A DNA stretch of 64,000 bases from Phoronis australis (GCA_002633005.1 NMRA01000020.1:702803-766802); one strand, 5' to 3'. Positions 33,701 through 42,690 are shown, numbered from the stretch's first letter. Translations and numbers: made by a program. Notes: generated by a model from the sequence alone, not told the origin.

Positions 33701-35300
33701 TGAGTGGCGCGTTCATTTAAACTATTTTCGAATACGGATCGTGTATTAGTTATGGGGTAGGTAGCTTGGATCCTTATAACATCTTCTAATCGTGTAATAA
33801 GGGTTAACAACGCGTGAGAGAAGGACTTTATGCCTGGGTTCCTAAATGAAATATATTTCCGGTTTCGCGGTTATTTCTAAATGGCAGTGTGTTCTTCGGG
33901 TTGCGTTTATTTAGACTTTGTTCGACTAAGAATTGTGCATTGGTTATAGAATAGGTACTGCTTGGATTCTTATACAGTAACTGCTTCTAACCGTTTAATA
34001 AGAGTTAAAAGGTGCGGTGCTACTAGGACTTTAAGGTGTACTTTTGTCCGATTTTTACAAATATTCGCCTCACAATTAAGTTTCATCGTACTTTTCAAAA
34101 GCAAAATATCACTATCCTTGTCATACGAGTTTGTTCGAAACAACACAAAAACCTAAGTTTATCACTTGGTTAGTTAAAACATCAAAACAATTTTGAAATT
34201 CTACTTAAAATAGTTCTATCGTTAGGTGACGGTACGATGTTTTCTTTTGCTGCTCTGCTCGTTCTCTTCTTCAGTGTGACTAACGGTGTTTCATTGTACC
34301 TCTTAGAATGCCAGACTTCCTAAAACGGCTTGAAAGTTGTGATTTGGTAAAATAACTTCTAAAATCTATTTTGTACAGTCCTATAGCATTGCCACGACGT
34401 GTCGCTTGATCATTTCTGCGGCACTCCCACGGAAGGTAACACAGCCCGTGTGTCTAGTCATATTGTGGGCACTTGCCATTTAGATTATAGCGGTTGGAAA
34501 CTTGCCTAAGTGTTGCACGTAAACAAAGCTCCAATGGCTTATTTACGAAAAATCAGCGTCACACAGATATTCACTATCCCGCTTTACGGCGATCAGGTCT
34601 TTGGTGCGCCACCTACAGATCTCATGTAATGCAGGCGGGAGGTTTCAACATACTGGTATAATCAGCGTTTTATTTATCTTAATATCATAATGCGTGACAA
34701 TTTTCACTACTGTGCAGTTGGGTGTACTAGTGGCTCACGGAATACGCCAACCTCTTGAAAAAAGTGAACAGTAATATTAACATTTCGATGATGCCATTAC
34801 AAATAGTTCTCACGTTTTGATTGATTTCATCACCCTTTTGATTAACATTCGTAACATAAGTATCGTGGCAATTTTAGAATTGAATTTTTTGTCAAAAGTT
34901 TGGCGTTTACTATTGCTGCATGCTAAGGAATTTTGACACTTCACGTCTCTTGTGCGGTCAAAGTCTCGTCGTCAGTCCAACAAAAGTTTTCAAAAGATCT
35001 CTATCACTCTTTTCAAACGAGTGTCTTGGAGACTTTATGGACACAAAATCACTTTAATTAGAAAATGGAAGGTATAAACGTAAGTCATCTTTAAGATAAA
35101 AATTATACTTACTGACACTTGACCCATACGAGTTTGGCTTCGCTTCCATGGTTGGTCAGATTAACGCATACTTCAGGATTCACATGAATAACATCTCCAG
35201 CTTTCATAACTGATTTTTCAGGTTCGTACTGAAAGTCGATGGACTGGATCTCTGCTTCAACATAGTTTGCTGCCCAGCAAGTCGTTGAAAGACAGCATAC
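12527..35300 (-). CDS. Multi-exon gene of an unrecognised secreted-type protein family (minus copy); first exon not found
   Basis: Four minus-strand exons (35300-35113, 29690-29513, 14883-14654, 12746-12527) have GT-AG borders and compatible phases (in 0, then 2, 0, 2, then stop). All four match the plus-strand gene at 53.6-61.1 kb. Shared landmarks are YEP/YDP plus an N-rich strand in exon 2, a CHL motif, N-x-R-x-[IL]-C, RLTGP/SLTGP, CHG, FGWAAAC and a final KF-[NH]-H; six cysteines are common to both copies. The exons total 816 coding bases, about as many as in the paralogue. The signal-peptide exon expected upstream of 35.3 kb was not identified. Function is unknown. The strand pattern distantly resembles aerolysin/ETX-MTX2-type beta proteins, which is inference only. 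Two retrotransposons and a MITE occupy its largest intron. Confidence 0.75.
12747..14653. other. Intron between exons 4 and 5 of the minus-copy gene
   Basis: Single-copy-looking sequence with only short frames. No transposon or RNA gene was recognised. Confidence 0.5.
14654..14883 (-). CDS. Exon 4 of the minus-copy gene
   Basis: Acceptor TTTTGCAAG precedes 14883 and donor GTAAGC follows 14654. The exon has 230 bases, enters in phase 0 and leaves in phase 2. It encodes NPRRIC, IMPRLTGP, VLHENMTFYN and ends in ITYRV. These match NFRTLC, IMPSLTGP, TIHENFTFWN and IPYRY in the plus copy, where no intron separates this part from the CHL part. Confidence 0.8.
14926..15066 (+). repeat. Purine-rich, G-run-rich tract
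   Basis: About 140 bases are almost pure A and G with many GGG and GGGGG runs, passing into GC/GT-rich sequence. It lies just upstream, on the transcribed minus strand, of exon 4. It could form triplex or G-quadruplex structure; no coding content. Confidence 0.7.
15067..16088. other. Intron sequence upstream of the LTR element
   Basis: Nothing recognised; short frames only. Confidence 0.4.
16094..16238 (+). repeat. 5' LTR, 145 bases
   Basis: Starts TGTTGTAGTATCG and ends ATAATACTTCA. It is base-for-base the same as 20907-21051 by eye. Confidence 0.95.
16239..16250 (+). promoter_or_regulatory. Primer-binding-site candidate
   Basis: TGGTGGCAACGG directly follows the 5' LTR and starts with the TGG expected to pair with a tRNA CCA end. 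The tRNA species was not identified. Confidence 0.5.
16410..16540 (+). repeat. Direct duplication across an isolated n in the element leader
   Basis: Copy 1 (16410-16470) and copy 2 (16472-16540) both begin ACCAGCAGAC and end CAGTGATCA, with a single n at 16471 between them. Copy 2 has an extra 8 bases. It is probably an assembly joint rather than a biological repeat. Confidence 0.7.
16737..20765 (+). CDS. Ty3-type gag-pol polyprotein (gag, protease, RT, RNase H, integrase)
   Basis: The ATG at 16737 gives 1342 residues; the open frame itself begins three codons earlier. Numbering from that ATG, gag occupies about 1-240 and has two CCHC knuckles (from C198 and C217) followed by a poly-Gln and basic stretch. 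The protease has DSGAS at D334. RT is about 440-700, with the catalytic pair in IADD (D621, D622). RNase H has D768, E805 and D830. Integrase has an HHCC finger (H993, H997, C1026, C1029) and a D1057, D1111, E1147 triad with 35 residues between the last two. The product makes cDNA in virus-like particles and inserts it. Gag and pol share one frame without a shift. No chromodomain was noticed. Confidence 0.96.
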   Translation: MAASIPKMAWDGDDISENLALFKQKMTLFIEDEEIVDADKQARKILRGIGDEGLKRLNASGLTDADKSKPAELWKFFESQLRVSVNFRIHRLQLMQYRQKPNENLDDFVTRARTLALKCDFSDEELGERVLELIIASTPYDAFRTELYGKPKGAKLSDILIEGRKYEAMSAGNNQLQQMGLATEKVHGVTRESRNRSCRNCGLNHKPRQCPAYFDTCESCGFKGHWAACCRKKRKAQQQQQQQQQRRHSSRGRRSKSRTRSDQNHDSYRQKKSHKNIDAIDDTDDETYQKHFYSVTVSTKCLDSMTRDEAYTTLNIKPPNMNSSISHTLKLKIDSGASGNTLPLRTFRQMYGQSPDMLKILHPAQHVTLTSYSGDTIPCLGQINIDCQYRDSTWVPATFYVVDVPGPAVVGLPTCEKLRLITIHADSMKTTRFSTKEQLKNSYPDQFDKIGSFDGKAKLLLKPDAEPFIDPPRKISIHLRDKVRQEIENLIQQGVLRKVDEHTDWCSSLVYSTKKDGSLRVCIDPQKLNRSLKRCPHKTPTLEELNPEFANAKFFSKLDAKAGYWSVHLDEQSQLLTTCRTPFGRVCWTRLPFGLSVSQDIFQARMDQILEGLSGVVNIADDVAVFGKDEEDHDRNLRCLMERAAQTGLVFNSSKCVIKQRSISFFGNLYTDSGIKPDPSKIRDIQQMPTPQNKEDLQRFLGMLNYLSQYIPRFADKAHTLRNLLKSETPWMWDASYQQCYDDLKRLVSTDCQLSYYDPQKAILLEVDASQKGLGVALTQDGKPVAFGSKTLTDCQSRYSNIEREMLAILYGIQRYHTYLYGTSFLVITDHKPLVSICSKPLHSAPPRLQRMLLKIQGYNFQVVYRPGSQMTLADTLSRLPSPENGATIELDERIDGVNLNLDDPLIIDMAIINFSDHKRERLRVETTQDSTLNLIKEIVYQGWPETIKDLPEQARPYWAFRDELAVEAGILFKGRQVLIPEQMRDDILRQLHEGHQGVEKTRRLARESVYWVNINADIERLCKSCPLCQEFQDANPRQPLKPHDIPSRPWQLIASDLFEIDGRHFLLTVDRYSKYPVVDEMKTSVTSHAITTKIRDYCSLFGKPDEIMTDNGPQYTGPAFKAFVTSWDIKHVTSSPHYSRSNGFIERHVRHIKSVVKKCLRQKSDIALAMLQIRATPIDAKLPSPAELLFGRPIVTTLPSRSEPGEDAHRRRLDERATNMKDHHDKQCLKQSLPSLFRGQHVRILDKETKTWRPGTIVHHDENPDSYIVETPNGTRLRRNRHHLRDMMPKRVHFSDDTPTHSTSTATSEDSCSTPAVAKPESIIRRSERKTSRPSRYKDFV
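20895..20906 (+). promoter_or_regulatory. Polypurine tract
   Basis: AAAGAGGGGGGA lies immediately before the 3' LTR, where plus-strand DNA synthesis is primed in LTR elements. Confidence 0.85.
20907..21051 (+). repeat. 3' LTR, 145 bases
   Basis: Identical by eye to the 5' LTR and followed by the GATAC target duplication. Confidence 0.95.
21643..22701 (+). pseudogene. LINE ORF2 endonuclease region
   Basis: This 352-codon frame contains DIEVNPGPG (leader), FTNINSI (endonuclease start), NGDFNARNNTW (catalytic) and GNSDHHVIETTF (SDH motif), so the endonuclease looks intact, unlike that of the LINE at 1-2.1 kb. The frame is broken near 22675 by a 2-base loss relative to the duplicate copy, just before the isolated n. 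Confidence 0.8.
22292..23304 (+). repeat. 505-base direct duplication joined by one n
   Basis: Copy 1 is 22292-22796 and copy 2 is 22798-23304. They differ by a few substitutions and small indels, the level expected between two alleles in a polymorphic animal. The n at 22797 is exactly at the joint. Confidence 0.85.
23061..25359 (+). pseudogene. LINE ORF2 linker, reverse transcriptase and C-terminus
   Basis: Pieces at 23061-23351, 23370-23966, 23959-25017 and 25051-25359 are consecutive parts of one protein separated by two nonsense codons and one frameshift. RT motifs seen are VFLDIASAFD, GVPQGGVLGPLLF and the catalytic YADDTAIF at about 24376-24399. The tail has LCSCGDTQK and, past the TAG, HVFFACEVC, the usual Cys-rich end of this LINE group. 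Confidence 0.85.
25804..25900. other. Junction between LINE end and MITE
   Basis: Short unique sequence; no feature. Confidence 0.4.
25901..26061 (+). mobile_element. MITE, copy 1 (GTTACATTTTACG family)
   Basis: About 160 bases with several direct and inverted copies of CGTAAAATGTAAC / GTTACATTTTACG. The sequence matches the reverse complement of 29336-29490 along its length, including a shared CTCTCCTAAAATGTG-like middle and GCGAGAAATGTA near one end. No coding capacity. Confidence 0.8.
26062..27611. other. Intron sequence with a trinucleotide microsatellite
   Basis: Includes an ATT/ACT microsatellite at 26424-26485. The stretch 26150-26340 has repeated CCATTTAGAGA and may be a transposon relic. 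No gene was seen. Confidence 0.45.
27612..29335. other. Intron sequence; one possible antisense exon
   Basis: A minus-strand frame from 27864 to 27612 follows a strong acceptor (CTTTTCACTTTTCAG). It encodes a Leu/Lys-rich peptide with FSVFVDDFLRMAHC. It is unrecognised, and its far end has no good donor. A GT/GC microsatellite lies at about 28,660-28,687. Nothing else was seen. Confidence 0.3.
29336..29490 (-). mobile_element. MITE, copy 2, next to exon 3
   Basis: Reverse-oriented copy of the 25.9 kb MITE, starting CGTAAAATGTAAC and ending GTTACATTTTACG. It sits about 23 bases inside the intron from the exon 3 donor of the minus-copy gene. Confidence 0.8.
29513..29690 (-). CDS. Exon 3 of the minus-copy gene
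   Basis: Acceptor ATACTAG precedes 29690 and donor GTAAGT follows 29513. The exon has 178 bases, completes the split codon from exon 2 and ends in phase 0. It encodes VTVKPGE, then LHHCHL and a beta-rich stretch. The same residues occupy the first half of the fused exon 3 of the plus copy (VVIPAK, LNDCHL). A MITE begins only about 23 bases beyond the donor. Confidence 0.75.
30234..30726 (-). repeat. Interspersed repeat, copy A
   Basis: About 490 bases that match, in reverse complement, 32.0-32.37 kb and 33.3-33.83 kb. Shared blocks are GGCAAAATAATTT, CTGTCGATT, CTGGTAACAG, GCTCCAGTCGC, CCTGGGTTCCTGAATGAA and AATAAGGGTTAA. Terminal repeats were not recognised, so the class (solo LTR, SINE or DNA element) is unknown. 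Confidence 0.75.
31493..31760. mobile_element. Possible hAT-type MITE with G-rich ends
   Basis: Starts near GGCGGATCTAGGATACC and ends near GGCCCCCCTAAGTTCGCC, which are roughly complementary. G-runs sit just inside both ends. The target duplication is unclear. Confidence 0.35.
32008..32375 (+). repeat. Interspersed repeat, copy B (shorter)
   Basis: Same family as copies A and C, in plus orientation. It begins near CACAGGACT...CCGTAATT and stops soon after GCTCCAGTCGC, so the right part is missing. Confidence 0.7.
32856..32963. other. Assembly gap, 108 n
   Basis: A run of unresolved bases between repeat copies B and C; the true length is unknown. Repeats on both sides probably caused it. 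Confidence 1.
33260..34025 (+). repeat. Interspersed repeat, copy C plus a partial tandem copy
   Basis: The full copy runs from about 33260 to 33830. A second, partial copy (33833-34020) repeats its right third, again from GCCTGGGTTCCT to AATAAGAGTTAA. Copy A lies inverted at 30.2-30.7 kb, so the pair forms a large inverted arrangement of about 3.8 kb. Confidence 0.75.
34026..35112. other. Intron between exons 2 and 3 of the minus-copy gene
   Basis: Nothing recognised; short frames only. Confidence 0.45.
35113..35300 (-). CDS. Exon 2 of the minus-copy gene
   Basis: Acceptor TTTTACTAG precedes base 35300 and donor GTAAGT follows 35113. The exon has 188 bases, enters in phase 0 and leaves in phase 2. 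It encodes the YEP segment, HVNPEV and a terminal VWVKC. It aligns along its whole length with 56258-56439 of the plus copy (182 bases, same phases), where the matching residues are YDP, DVNPTI and IWVSC. Confidence 0.75.
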
Positions 35301-38300
35301 CTAGTAAAACAACAGCAAATCATCATTTCATACCATTGCCAAATAATCGAAGCCTATATAAACGTCCACTTGACTTAGGTCACTTAAGGTTTCCTTAACG
35401 AAAATGGGAAGGATTTGGAAAGAGACTGAGACCATGAACGACATACGTCGTGTCAAGATTGGTGTCGAACAATAACAAATCTCAATTAACTTGAGTAAAG
35501 TACATCTCCAATTTTGTAAAGGCCGAGAGGTCTACAACGAAAACTAGTATTTAGTTAAAACAAATGACCTACTCGGACATTCTTGTGTAGCGCTTACACT
35601 GTCCAGAACTTTAGGCGGCTATAAACCCACTATCGGTCACAAAGACGAGTTTGGCTAAACCACGTACCTTTAAAAAATTGGTCTCAAATTGCTCCTTAGA
35701 CAAAATGTTTTTGAGCTTGGAAAGTTCTAACCGAACGCTATTGTCATTTTGTTCATCGAGTAGTGATCTCGAGGAAAAATGAACTCTTGTAATTCTTGGC
35801 AAGTCTAAACCACTTCTCATCCGAGGAAGGAACAAGTTGAGACCAATTTTGCAGCGGCGAGTGGGCTAAATCAACATTTAGCTTTTTCGACGGAAGGCGG
35901 GTTTATTGCTGCTTTTACTATGCGAACAAGTTATCCTAACTTTACTCAAGACAAATATATTCTAGCACTCACTGCTAAAACAAATTTGACCAAGAAGTTC
36001 ATGACGACGATGAACTGATCTGACACCTAAGGCGGATTTCAGACTTTAGCGGCTTAAGGAATGGATTTATAGCCAATGCCAGCCCACCCTAGAAGATAAC
36101 CTGTTGAGCAATGAACACTAGTGATGGATTGGCGCATTCGGTACAACTGTTGTATTCGAATTTGACATCGCGTGAATAAGTATCCAGCCAAGCTATGTCC
36201 TCTAAGCAAGCAAATCCACAGGTCGCAAACAGAAACGTCACCAAAACATGATTATCAATAACATAAATTTCCAATATTATAATCTGTTCACACTAGCAAT
36301 CATTGTCCTATGCATTCAGAAACGTGTAGACAAATTTGTATCTAGTGGCCTCTTTGAAGAGTCCGAACCACGCATTTCCTTAGTTTTTGAGGTTTCAGTT
36401 AGATAATATGAAATGAATACCATAAAGTCTAACTAAATAAGCATTTTTATGCCAAATAGTCGCTACTTTTTTAATTTTGAAGAAAAGTTAGTTATTTCTA
36501 AGTTTCCCGGCCTATGATGTAATGGGTGGAAGACGTTTGGTCACTTGGCGGACCACAGCAAACTAGAAGACCAGGACGATTAGGGCCTGGCACCACTCGT
36601 TCTAGAATGTTCGTTATTTATAACATTTACAAATACATTGACAAGGTGGAGAGTCCTTCATCGTAACACCGCTTTTGTGTTTAATCGAAACTCGATTCCT
36701 TGAAATGTGGCGAACAAAATGTGGCTCCCGACTGAACCGCATGCTCCACACTGACATTCCACATTCTCGCGCGGCGCACAAACCGATGTCATTTATGTGC
36801 AACGTTCATGTCTTCAGGAAATTTGAATACGGAGACGTTCTCGGTCTAGTTTCTGTTACTACAACTCCCACAAACGCACCTTTTCATGTCTGAAAAAGGC
36901 GCTCTCTGCGGACTTTTCTCACAACTTCTCCGTATCGTACTGGTAAAAACAATCATGGTGGAGACGGTCTTCCAGCCATTACGTACAACTTCGATAATAC
37001 GTTTTTAAATTGTTTCTTAACACAAGGTATTTTAAAATCTATAAAATCTCTGATGATGTATTAATAAACTACTTTTTGAGGCACATGGTCATGGTGGGAG
37101 CTCTTTAACCGCTATACAAAATATCAGTATGACCAATGGCACGTCAAAACCGACACCGCACATACAGTACTAGGAAGTCATTCATATTCTACGCATGCCT
37201 AATGAGAAATGCAAGGGTGTTGGTCTGGTAAAAAAACTCGGCAGGTGCAAGCGCCCCTGGTGGTTTTCGCGGAGCGTGATTATTTAATTTTAAATCGCGA
37301 TACCTTTAAAACTCCAATTGTGATTCCCAGCGACGCGCTGTAGAACCCCGTGTTTTTACGCTTCCCATCACTTGGCGAAATGAAATTTTGCTCAGTGTGT
37401 AACTTTGTTATGACGTTTGTTGCTGGGCGAATTTTTTTTTTCATGTTTGTGCCCTGTTTTGAAGTTAGTTATTTTTGGACACGTGGCCACGTCGTATTTT
37501 TGGTCCAACATACTTAAAATTTATGCACAACATGCACCTCACAAAAAGAAATGAAACTGATTCCAGGATGTTGCTCTGTCGTGAAGTTTACGTTTTGTTA
37601 GCAATACCTGTGGACTCACATGTGCATCCATGAAAGTTTTTCAAAGGAGCACTTTATGCTTGTGTGCCAAAGGGTACATTTTTCAAAAAAAAATGCAAAT
37701 TCAAATTCTCTAGTGTTTAGTACGGATGGTTACAGTAGATTCAACGTTCAGAGTTCAACACATTTCAACTATCATGCGCTGCAAGTTTGGAAGAAATCGA
37801 GAGAGCGATATACTGGCACACCGCAGGCGACGTGCTCTGGGCGAAAGGCCACAATGAGTCCTTTTGGCTTAGAAAAATAATAGCATTCTCTATTCTACAT
37901 GTACATACTTGAAGAATAAAGGTAAAGTGCCAAAATTCACATAGTGTAGTTGTAATCACGTCCGGGTATATCGATCGAGCACTGGACTGATATGTAAATG
38001 AAGGCAAAACCCAGGGTAGAGTTCCATAACGCTAGTATCTCTATAGACAAGCACGATTTGGCGTGACTGCCGTGTTTTTTCAATGAGGGCAGATATATCA
38101 TACAACTTGCGGGTTGCAAAACACTACCTTCCTCAGCCGCCAACTGGGGATGATAACACAGTTTCGGCGACGGTGCTGCCATCCCCGGGGTCGCCAGAAG
38201 CAATAAGCCACCGGGTACAGTCTGTTGGACAAGCAGCCGGAGTAACTAGCCAATGCCTGAAGCTATGCTTTCTATCTCTAGTCCAAATTCATCAAGATGC

Positions 38301-38690
38301 TCGTTATGCAGTATATTGAAGGCTCCTGATGGTTTTCCTAATGACACAGCTACTGAATCTAATCTGGGTGAATAGAGACGACATTATCAAGCAACAAACC
38401 ACGGCACCCGACCTTCACGGATGAAGCAGGACAGCTTTAAGATCCCTCCTCGCACAGCGATCTGACTCATACCGTGTTTTCTTCCTTTCGTATACGTATT
38501 CCCCTCTCACGGAACGGTCAGCTTGTCCAACATCATTCTTTTCAAATCACACCTCGACGCTCTTTGGTCAATTAAATATGGTCAGGGAATCGAAGAGCGG
38601 ATTCTAAGGTCTGGCCATTTTGCACGCTTAGGAGGCTTTCCCCCTCGAATGAATTGCATTCCACTCTGACGGTCATACTCACTGGTTTTG
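35301..38690. other. Upstream of minus-copy exon 2; first exon not found
   Basis: The signal-peptide exon should lie here or farther right. A minus-strand frame at 36274-36089 starts with a hydrophobic stretch (VLVTFLFATCGFAC) and could be a secreted N-terminus, but the only phase-compatible donor (CAG followed by GTTATC) is poor. No other gene or repeat was recognised. Confidence 0.35.
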
Positions 38691-39680
38691 TAATTACAGC
38701 ATTATAATAATCATTCAGTGACTCTAACTGCTTCTGGTATGTCTTGTATTGACCTCTCTATCACCAGTGGTTTGTGTTCTATTCTCTACACTGAAGTTGT
38801 GCCGCCTATTGGTAACTCGGACCACCATGTTATACATTAGTTTGAGTGATACTTCTCTAGGTACTGATGAGCCTAAAATTTACAAAACCGTGTGGAAAAA
38901 TGATCGTGCTGGCCTTGGAAAAAATACAGCTTCTGATTTAGCTGAGATCAATTGGAATGCAGTATTCGATTCCGGTGACATTAACTACATTAGGGATTTG
39001 TTTAGTTCAACTGTATTTAGCGTTATTAAAAGAGGCATCTCTTATGGAGAAAAATTAATAAACCAAAAAATAAACCTTGGTTTAAGTATAACATAAAACG
39101 TGAATTAAAAAAGAAGCGTCGACTGTATCGATCGTTTAAGAATTTAAATAGTCCCGTCTTATATCAAAGATATAAAGACCAGTCTGTTTTAATCGTCCCT
39201 TATTTCGAGGGCTAAAGCTGATCGTCGCAAATCCCTACAGTAATTCATGGTGCCAGTAAAGAATTCTAAAGAATGTTGGAAACTCGTGAGCAACATTCTT
39301 GGTCAATCTATTCAAGATACATTTCCTTGCCTTCAATAGAATAATACTGGCGATTATGCCTCTTCAAAATTAGATAAAGCAAATTCAGTTTTAAATTATT
39401 TCATGAACAAAAGCCCCATTGACGGAACTGCACCGTGACTTTCCAAATAGGGATAGTAGATGTCACCTTCCAGTAAATTTAATTCAAGCCACTGCAGATG
39501 AGGTCAAAAGACTTCTTGAAAATATTGATACGTCGAAGAGTGATTTTTTCAGCAAATATAACGAGTAACATGTTCAAATTACTTTCAAATTTTCTAACAG
39601 TCTCAGTTACCACATTTTTAATAAGATTTTTTATTTAGGTACTTTTCCATCAAGGTGTAAACGTGGATTGATAACACCTG
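38690..39680 (+). pseudogene. Relic of a LINE related to the 21.6-25.8 kb element
   Basis: Scattered plus-strand fragments in changing frames match that LINE: PPIGNSDHHVI (about 38,800), a KIYKTVWKND...NWNAVFDSGDIN stretch (38,870-38,990), RLYRSFKNLN, EVKRLLENIDTSKS and GTFPSRCKRGLITPV (about 39,640-39,680). Many frameshifts and deletions show it is old. It ends abruptly before a G-rich minisatellite. Confidence 0.7.
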
Positions 39681-39776
39681 TGTGGGTCGTGGGTAGAGGG
39701 GGTCGTGGGTTGAAAGGGTCGAGGGGTTCGGGAGTCGAGGGGGTCGTGGGGGTTGTATAATGTGAGGGTCGAGGAG
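39681..39776 (+). repeat. G-rich minisatellite (GGGTCGnGG units)
   Basis: About nine imperfect copies of a 9-11 base unit such as GGGGGTCGTGG in tandem. It is potentially quadruplex-forming. Confidence 0.7.
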
Positions 39777-41031
39777 TTTTAGAGCAATCCCTCTCACGCA
39801 CGCTATTCCCTCTCACGGACGTATATTTGCACGCGTGCACTAATATTTGCGTTTTATTGATACATTTATCCAAACCCGCTCCAACCTACCTCTGAACGCT
39901 ATTCTGTTCCCTCGCACGCCTTTCTTTTCTCTCAAGCAAGTTAAACGTGTAATTTGGTGTAAAATTGCAAATATCAACAGTGAATAGTATCTACTCAGTT
40001 GTAAATGTCACTTGAGGATGTAGGATATGGCAAGGACGGGGCAGGGTACCAACCCATTACGTAGAATTGTCGTGAGGACTTGACAGGGACCTCAGGGGTC
40101 TCACGCTCCACTGGTTTATACACACTTGTTTGAAAAGGCTTAGCCCAGTCACACAGTTTGTGTCATATAAGAGATTATGATAAATCCACCTGACCCTGCA
40201 AGTAGAACTACTCTAGTTTATCACATTGGTGTAGACTCACAGTTGAAGTGTGTTTTCTGTTTAGCCCAGACCGTCCGAAGTTGCACCATATACCAACTCG
40301 ATCCGGACGGTCTCTCACGGCGATTTAGCGTTATGGTAGTTTTCTAAGGAAAACGCCCTCATACCAGGCTCTGCCAAGTCTACATGTAGGTCTACAATTA
40401 AGCTACTCAACAGTACATGTAACTCACTTTGCACTTTCAAATATACAAATATATGACGTACGTGTATGGCAGACATAAAGAATATAACACGTGTGCTTTG
40501 CACACCAAGAAAAGACTATTACCTTTAAGCTACAACAGTGTAGGGTACTATAGCTGTCTCGCGACTAGAAAAATCTAGCCAAAATCACGTGCTCTCATAT
40601 GAAATACGTCTCGCGTAATGTCGCGGAGTCTTGCTTTTCCAGCAAGGCGCTAGCGTTATTGAACTCTACCAGAGCCCAGGCAAGCCCTAACCGTCATGCA
40701 TAACTCACCTAGATAACTGATGTTCTACATGTCGTGCCTCTACAGACAGCCTTGAGTGCCGCTACCGTCGGAAAAAAATCTAAAGATAGGGCTCACGTCA
40801 CAGTAAGGATGCAGTGACAAATGCTACAATAACTTTCCGCTCAACTTCTGGCTCAACGACCGGCTGTCCACGTGTGTCGCAACCACTAGGTGGGATTCCG
40901 GTTGTTATCTGCCATGGAGCCAAAATCCATTCAATAAGAATAGAAACTTTCACCCTAAATCAAAAAGTACTTAATCTGTGCTTGAACCTTCCACTCGTTC
41001 ACTTCGACTTCTGTAAGGGAAGACTGATAAC
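39777..41031. other. Intergenic, one strong hairpin
   Basis: A 46-base inverted repeat at 40267-40312 has 10-base perfect arms, AGACCGTCCG and CGGACGGTCT, and a second inner stem (AGTTG/CAACT). No gene was seen. Confidence 0.5.
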
Positions 41032-41191
41032 CAGGGGGGAACCAGGATTTTGAGTTTTAGGGGGCCAGGGCAGAGTATTTGCCTGGATTTTGCCCGTCAG
41101 ACATTCGCACCGTCCCCCAAACTGCCAAAAATAATCTGTGAAAAATTTAGGGGGGCATGGCCCCCTTGGCCCCCATCCCTTAACTCCTCCA
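41032..41191. mobile_element. Short hAT-like MITE
   Basis: About 160 bases beginning CAGGGGGGAACCAGG and ending TTAACTCCTCCA. The ends are imperfect inverted repeats and contain the GGGGGGCATGGCCCCC block. The 8-base CTGATAAC occurs on both sides, as expected for a hAT target duplication. Confidence 0.6.
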
Positions 41192-42690
41192 CTGATAACA
41201 TAACGTCAAAAGTTGACATTTCACTACAGAAGTAGTCGTGTAGATGTCCGTTCAAATTTCAAAGCAGAAGTTCATGGAATTGTACACTATGCTACACATA
41301 CATACCAGTACGTGTTTGCGGGTTAAATGCAAAATTGCCAGCTATGTGGTCGCTTAGTTTATAGCTCGGACGACGCAAAAGACCTTTGAGCGACTGACTC
41401 GTTCGCGACAACAAAAGCAAGAACAACAAAGACAGCAACAACAACAGCATTAATAACCACCACCCCCACCACCACCACCACCAGCACCACCATCACCACC
41501 ACTCCTCCCACTCCGACCACTCCTCTTATCACTCCTACCAGTACCAGTATCGATTAACTAAACCATATGACCATCGCTGATATTCAGTGGTTTTATAAAA
41601 ACTGCTTCCCATTCTCTGTAAATGGTGGTTTGTAACCTTAAACAATACTGGCTAATAAGAATAGCTGAGAGTCCACCGTCAGGTTACATGACAGTAGAAT
41701 TCAACAATGGAGCATCGTACAATGTGAAAACACCGCCGGGACATTTCAGTTGCAATAAATTAAGCAAAAACTCTGGATATGATACAACTACCACGTACAT
41801 GTAGAATGACTCCTGGTTAACTAATAAACAAAGAACATGCAACTTCTTGCAAAGTTATTAGGAATACATGTACATTAAAAAGGGCTATTAAAACTCACGA
41901 CAGTAGTGACGTCGATTGATTCATCAATTCACGTACATGAAACAAGAGTCGCAGCGCTATCTATGGAGCAGTAAGTTATCTTTTCATCAGAAGAACGCCC
42001 TACCAAAATCTGTCTACATGTATGATGTTACAGTTACTAAAGTTTATCTGACAGTTACATTTACTAAAGTTTATCTGACACAATGAACTATCAAAAGGAA
42101 TTTATGTTCACAATTCTAAAGCGCCAACGGTTTCTTATAAATGAGTCGTTCGATGGTAAGAGTGTCCTTCATTCATTCCCCATACTTGGACAGTTCGGTA
42201 CGTGCTAAAAGAAAGTTGACTCTTCGCGTGAGAGCGTGTTCGTCTGGAGTAGCTTCTACTAATTGAAACGTCCACGTATTGCTTGCAGATTTTCGTCTTT
42301 GATAATGGCGATGGCAATGGCAATGGCAATGGCTCTCTTCTATTATCACCACTGACATTGTTGCAAATTCTGTAAATACACTGTACACTAACTTCCACCG
42401 AGACCAAATTTCGTTAGCGAGAAACTATAGTATACTTTTCGCCAACGCTTATGTGCGTAATCCCTGCAAAAGTTGCCCGGTACTAGAGGAATCAGATGGG
42501 TATTCATGGTCAAAGTTTCGAAAGTAGACCCTCAGAGTGCGACTGTTAACCAACGCCTTGGTCTCATACATATAAAAGGAGCGGAAATTAATTGAATCCA
42601 GTCTAGTGCTGTACTGATTTACATGTACTATAGAGGTTGGGATACTTCGTATACTCCTGATCTGATGGTCCAATGTGATTACCATGGGGA
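41192..42690. other. Intergenic with simple repeats
   Basis: A CAA then CAC trinucleotide microsatellite lies at 41409-41530. A short tandem duplication containing TTACTAAAGTTTATCTGACA is at 42030-42080. No gene was recognised. Confidence 0.5.

Noticed and set aside
36089-36274. Hydrophobic N-terminal frame as the missing first exon of the minus-copy gene
   Set aside because: The only donor in the right phase is CAG followed by GTTATC, which is weak, and the plus-copy first exon is far shorter.
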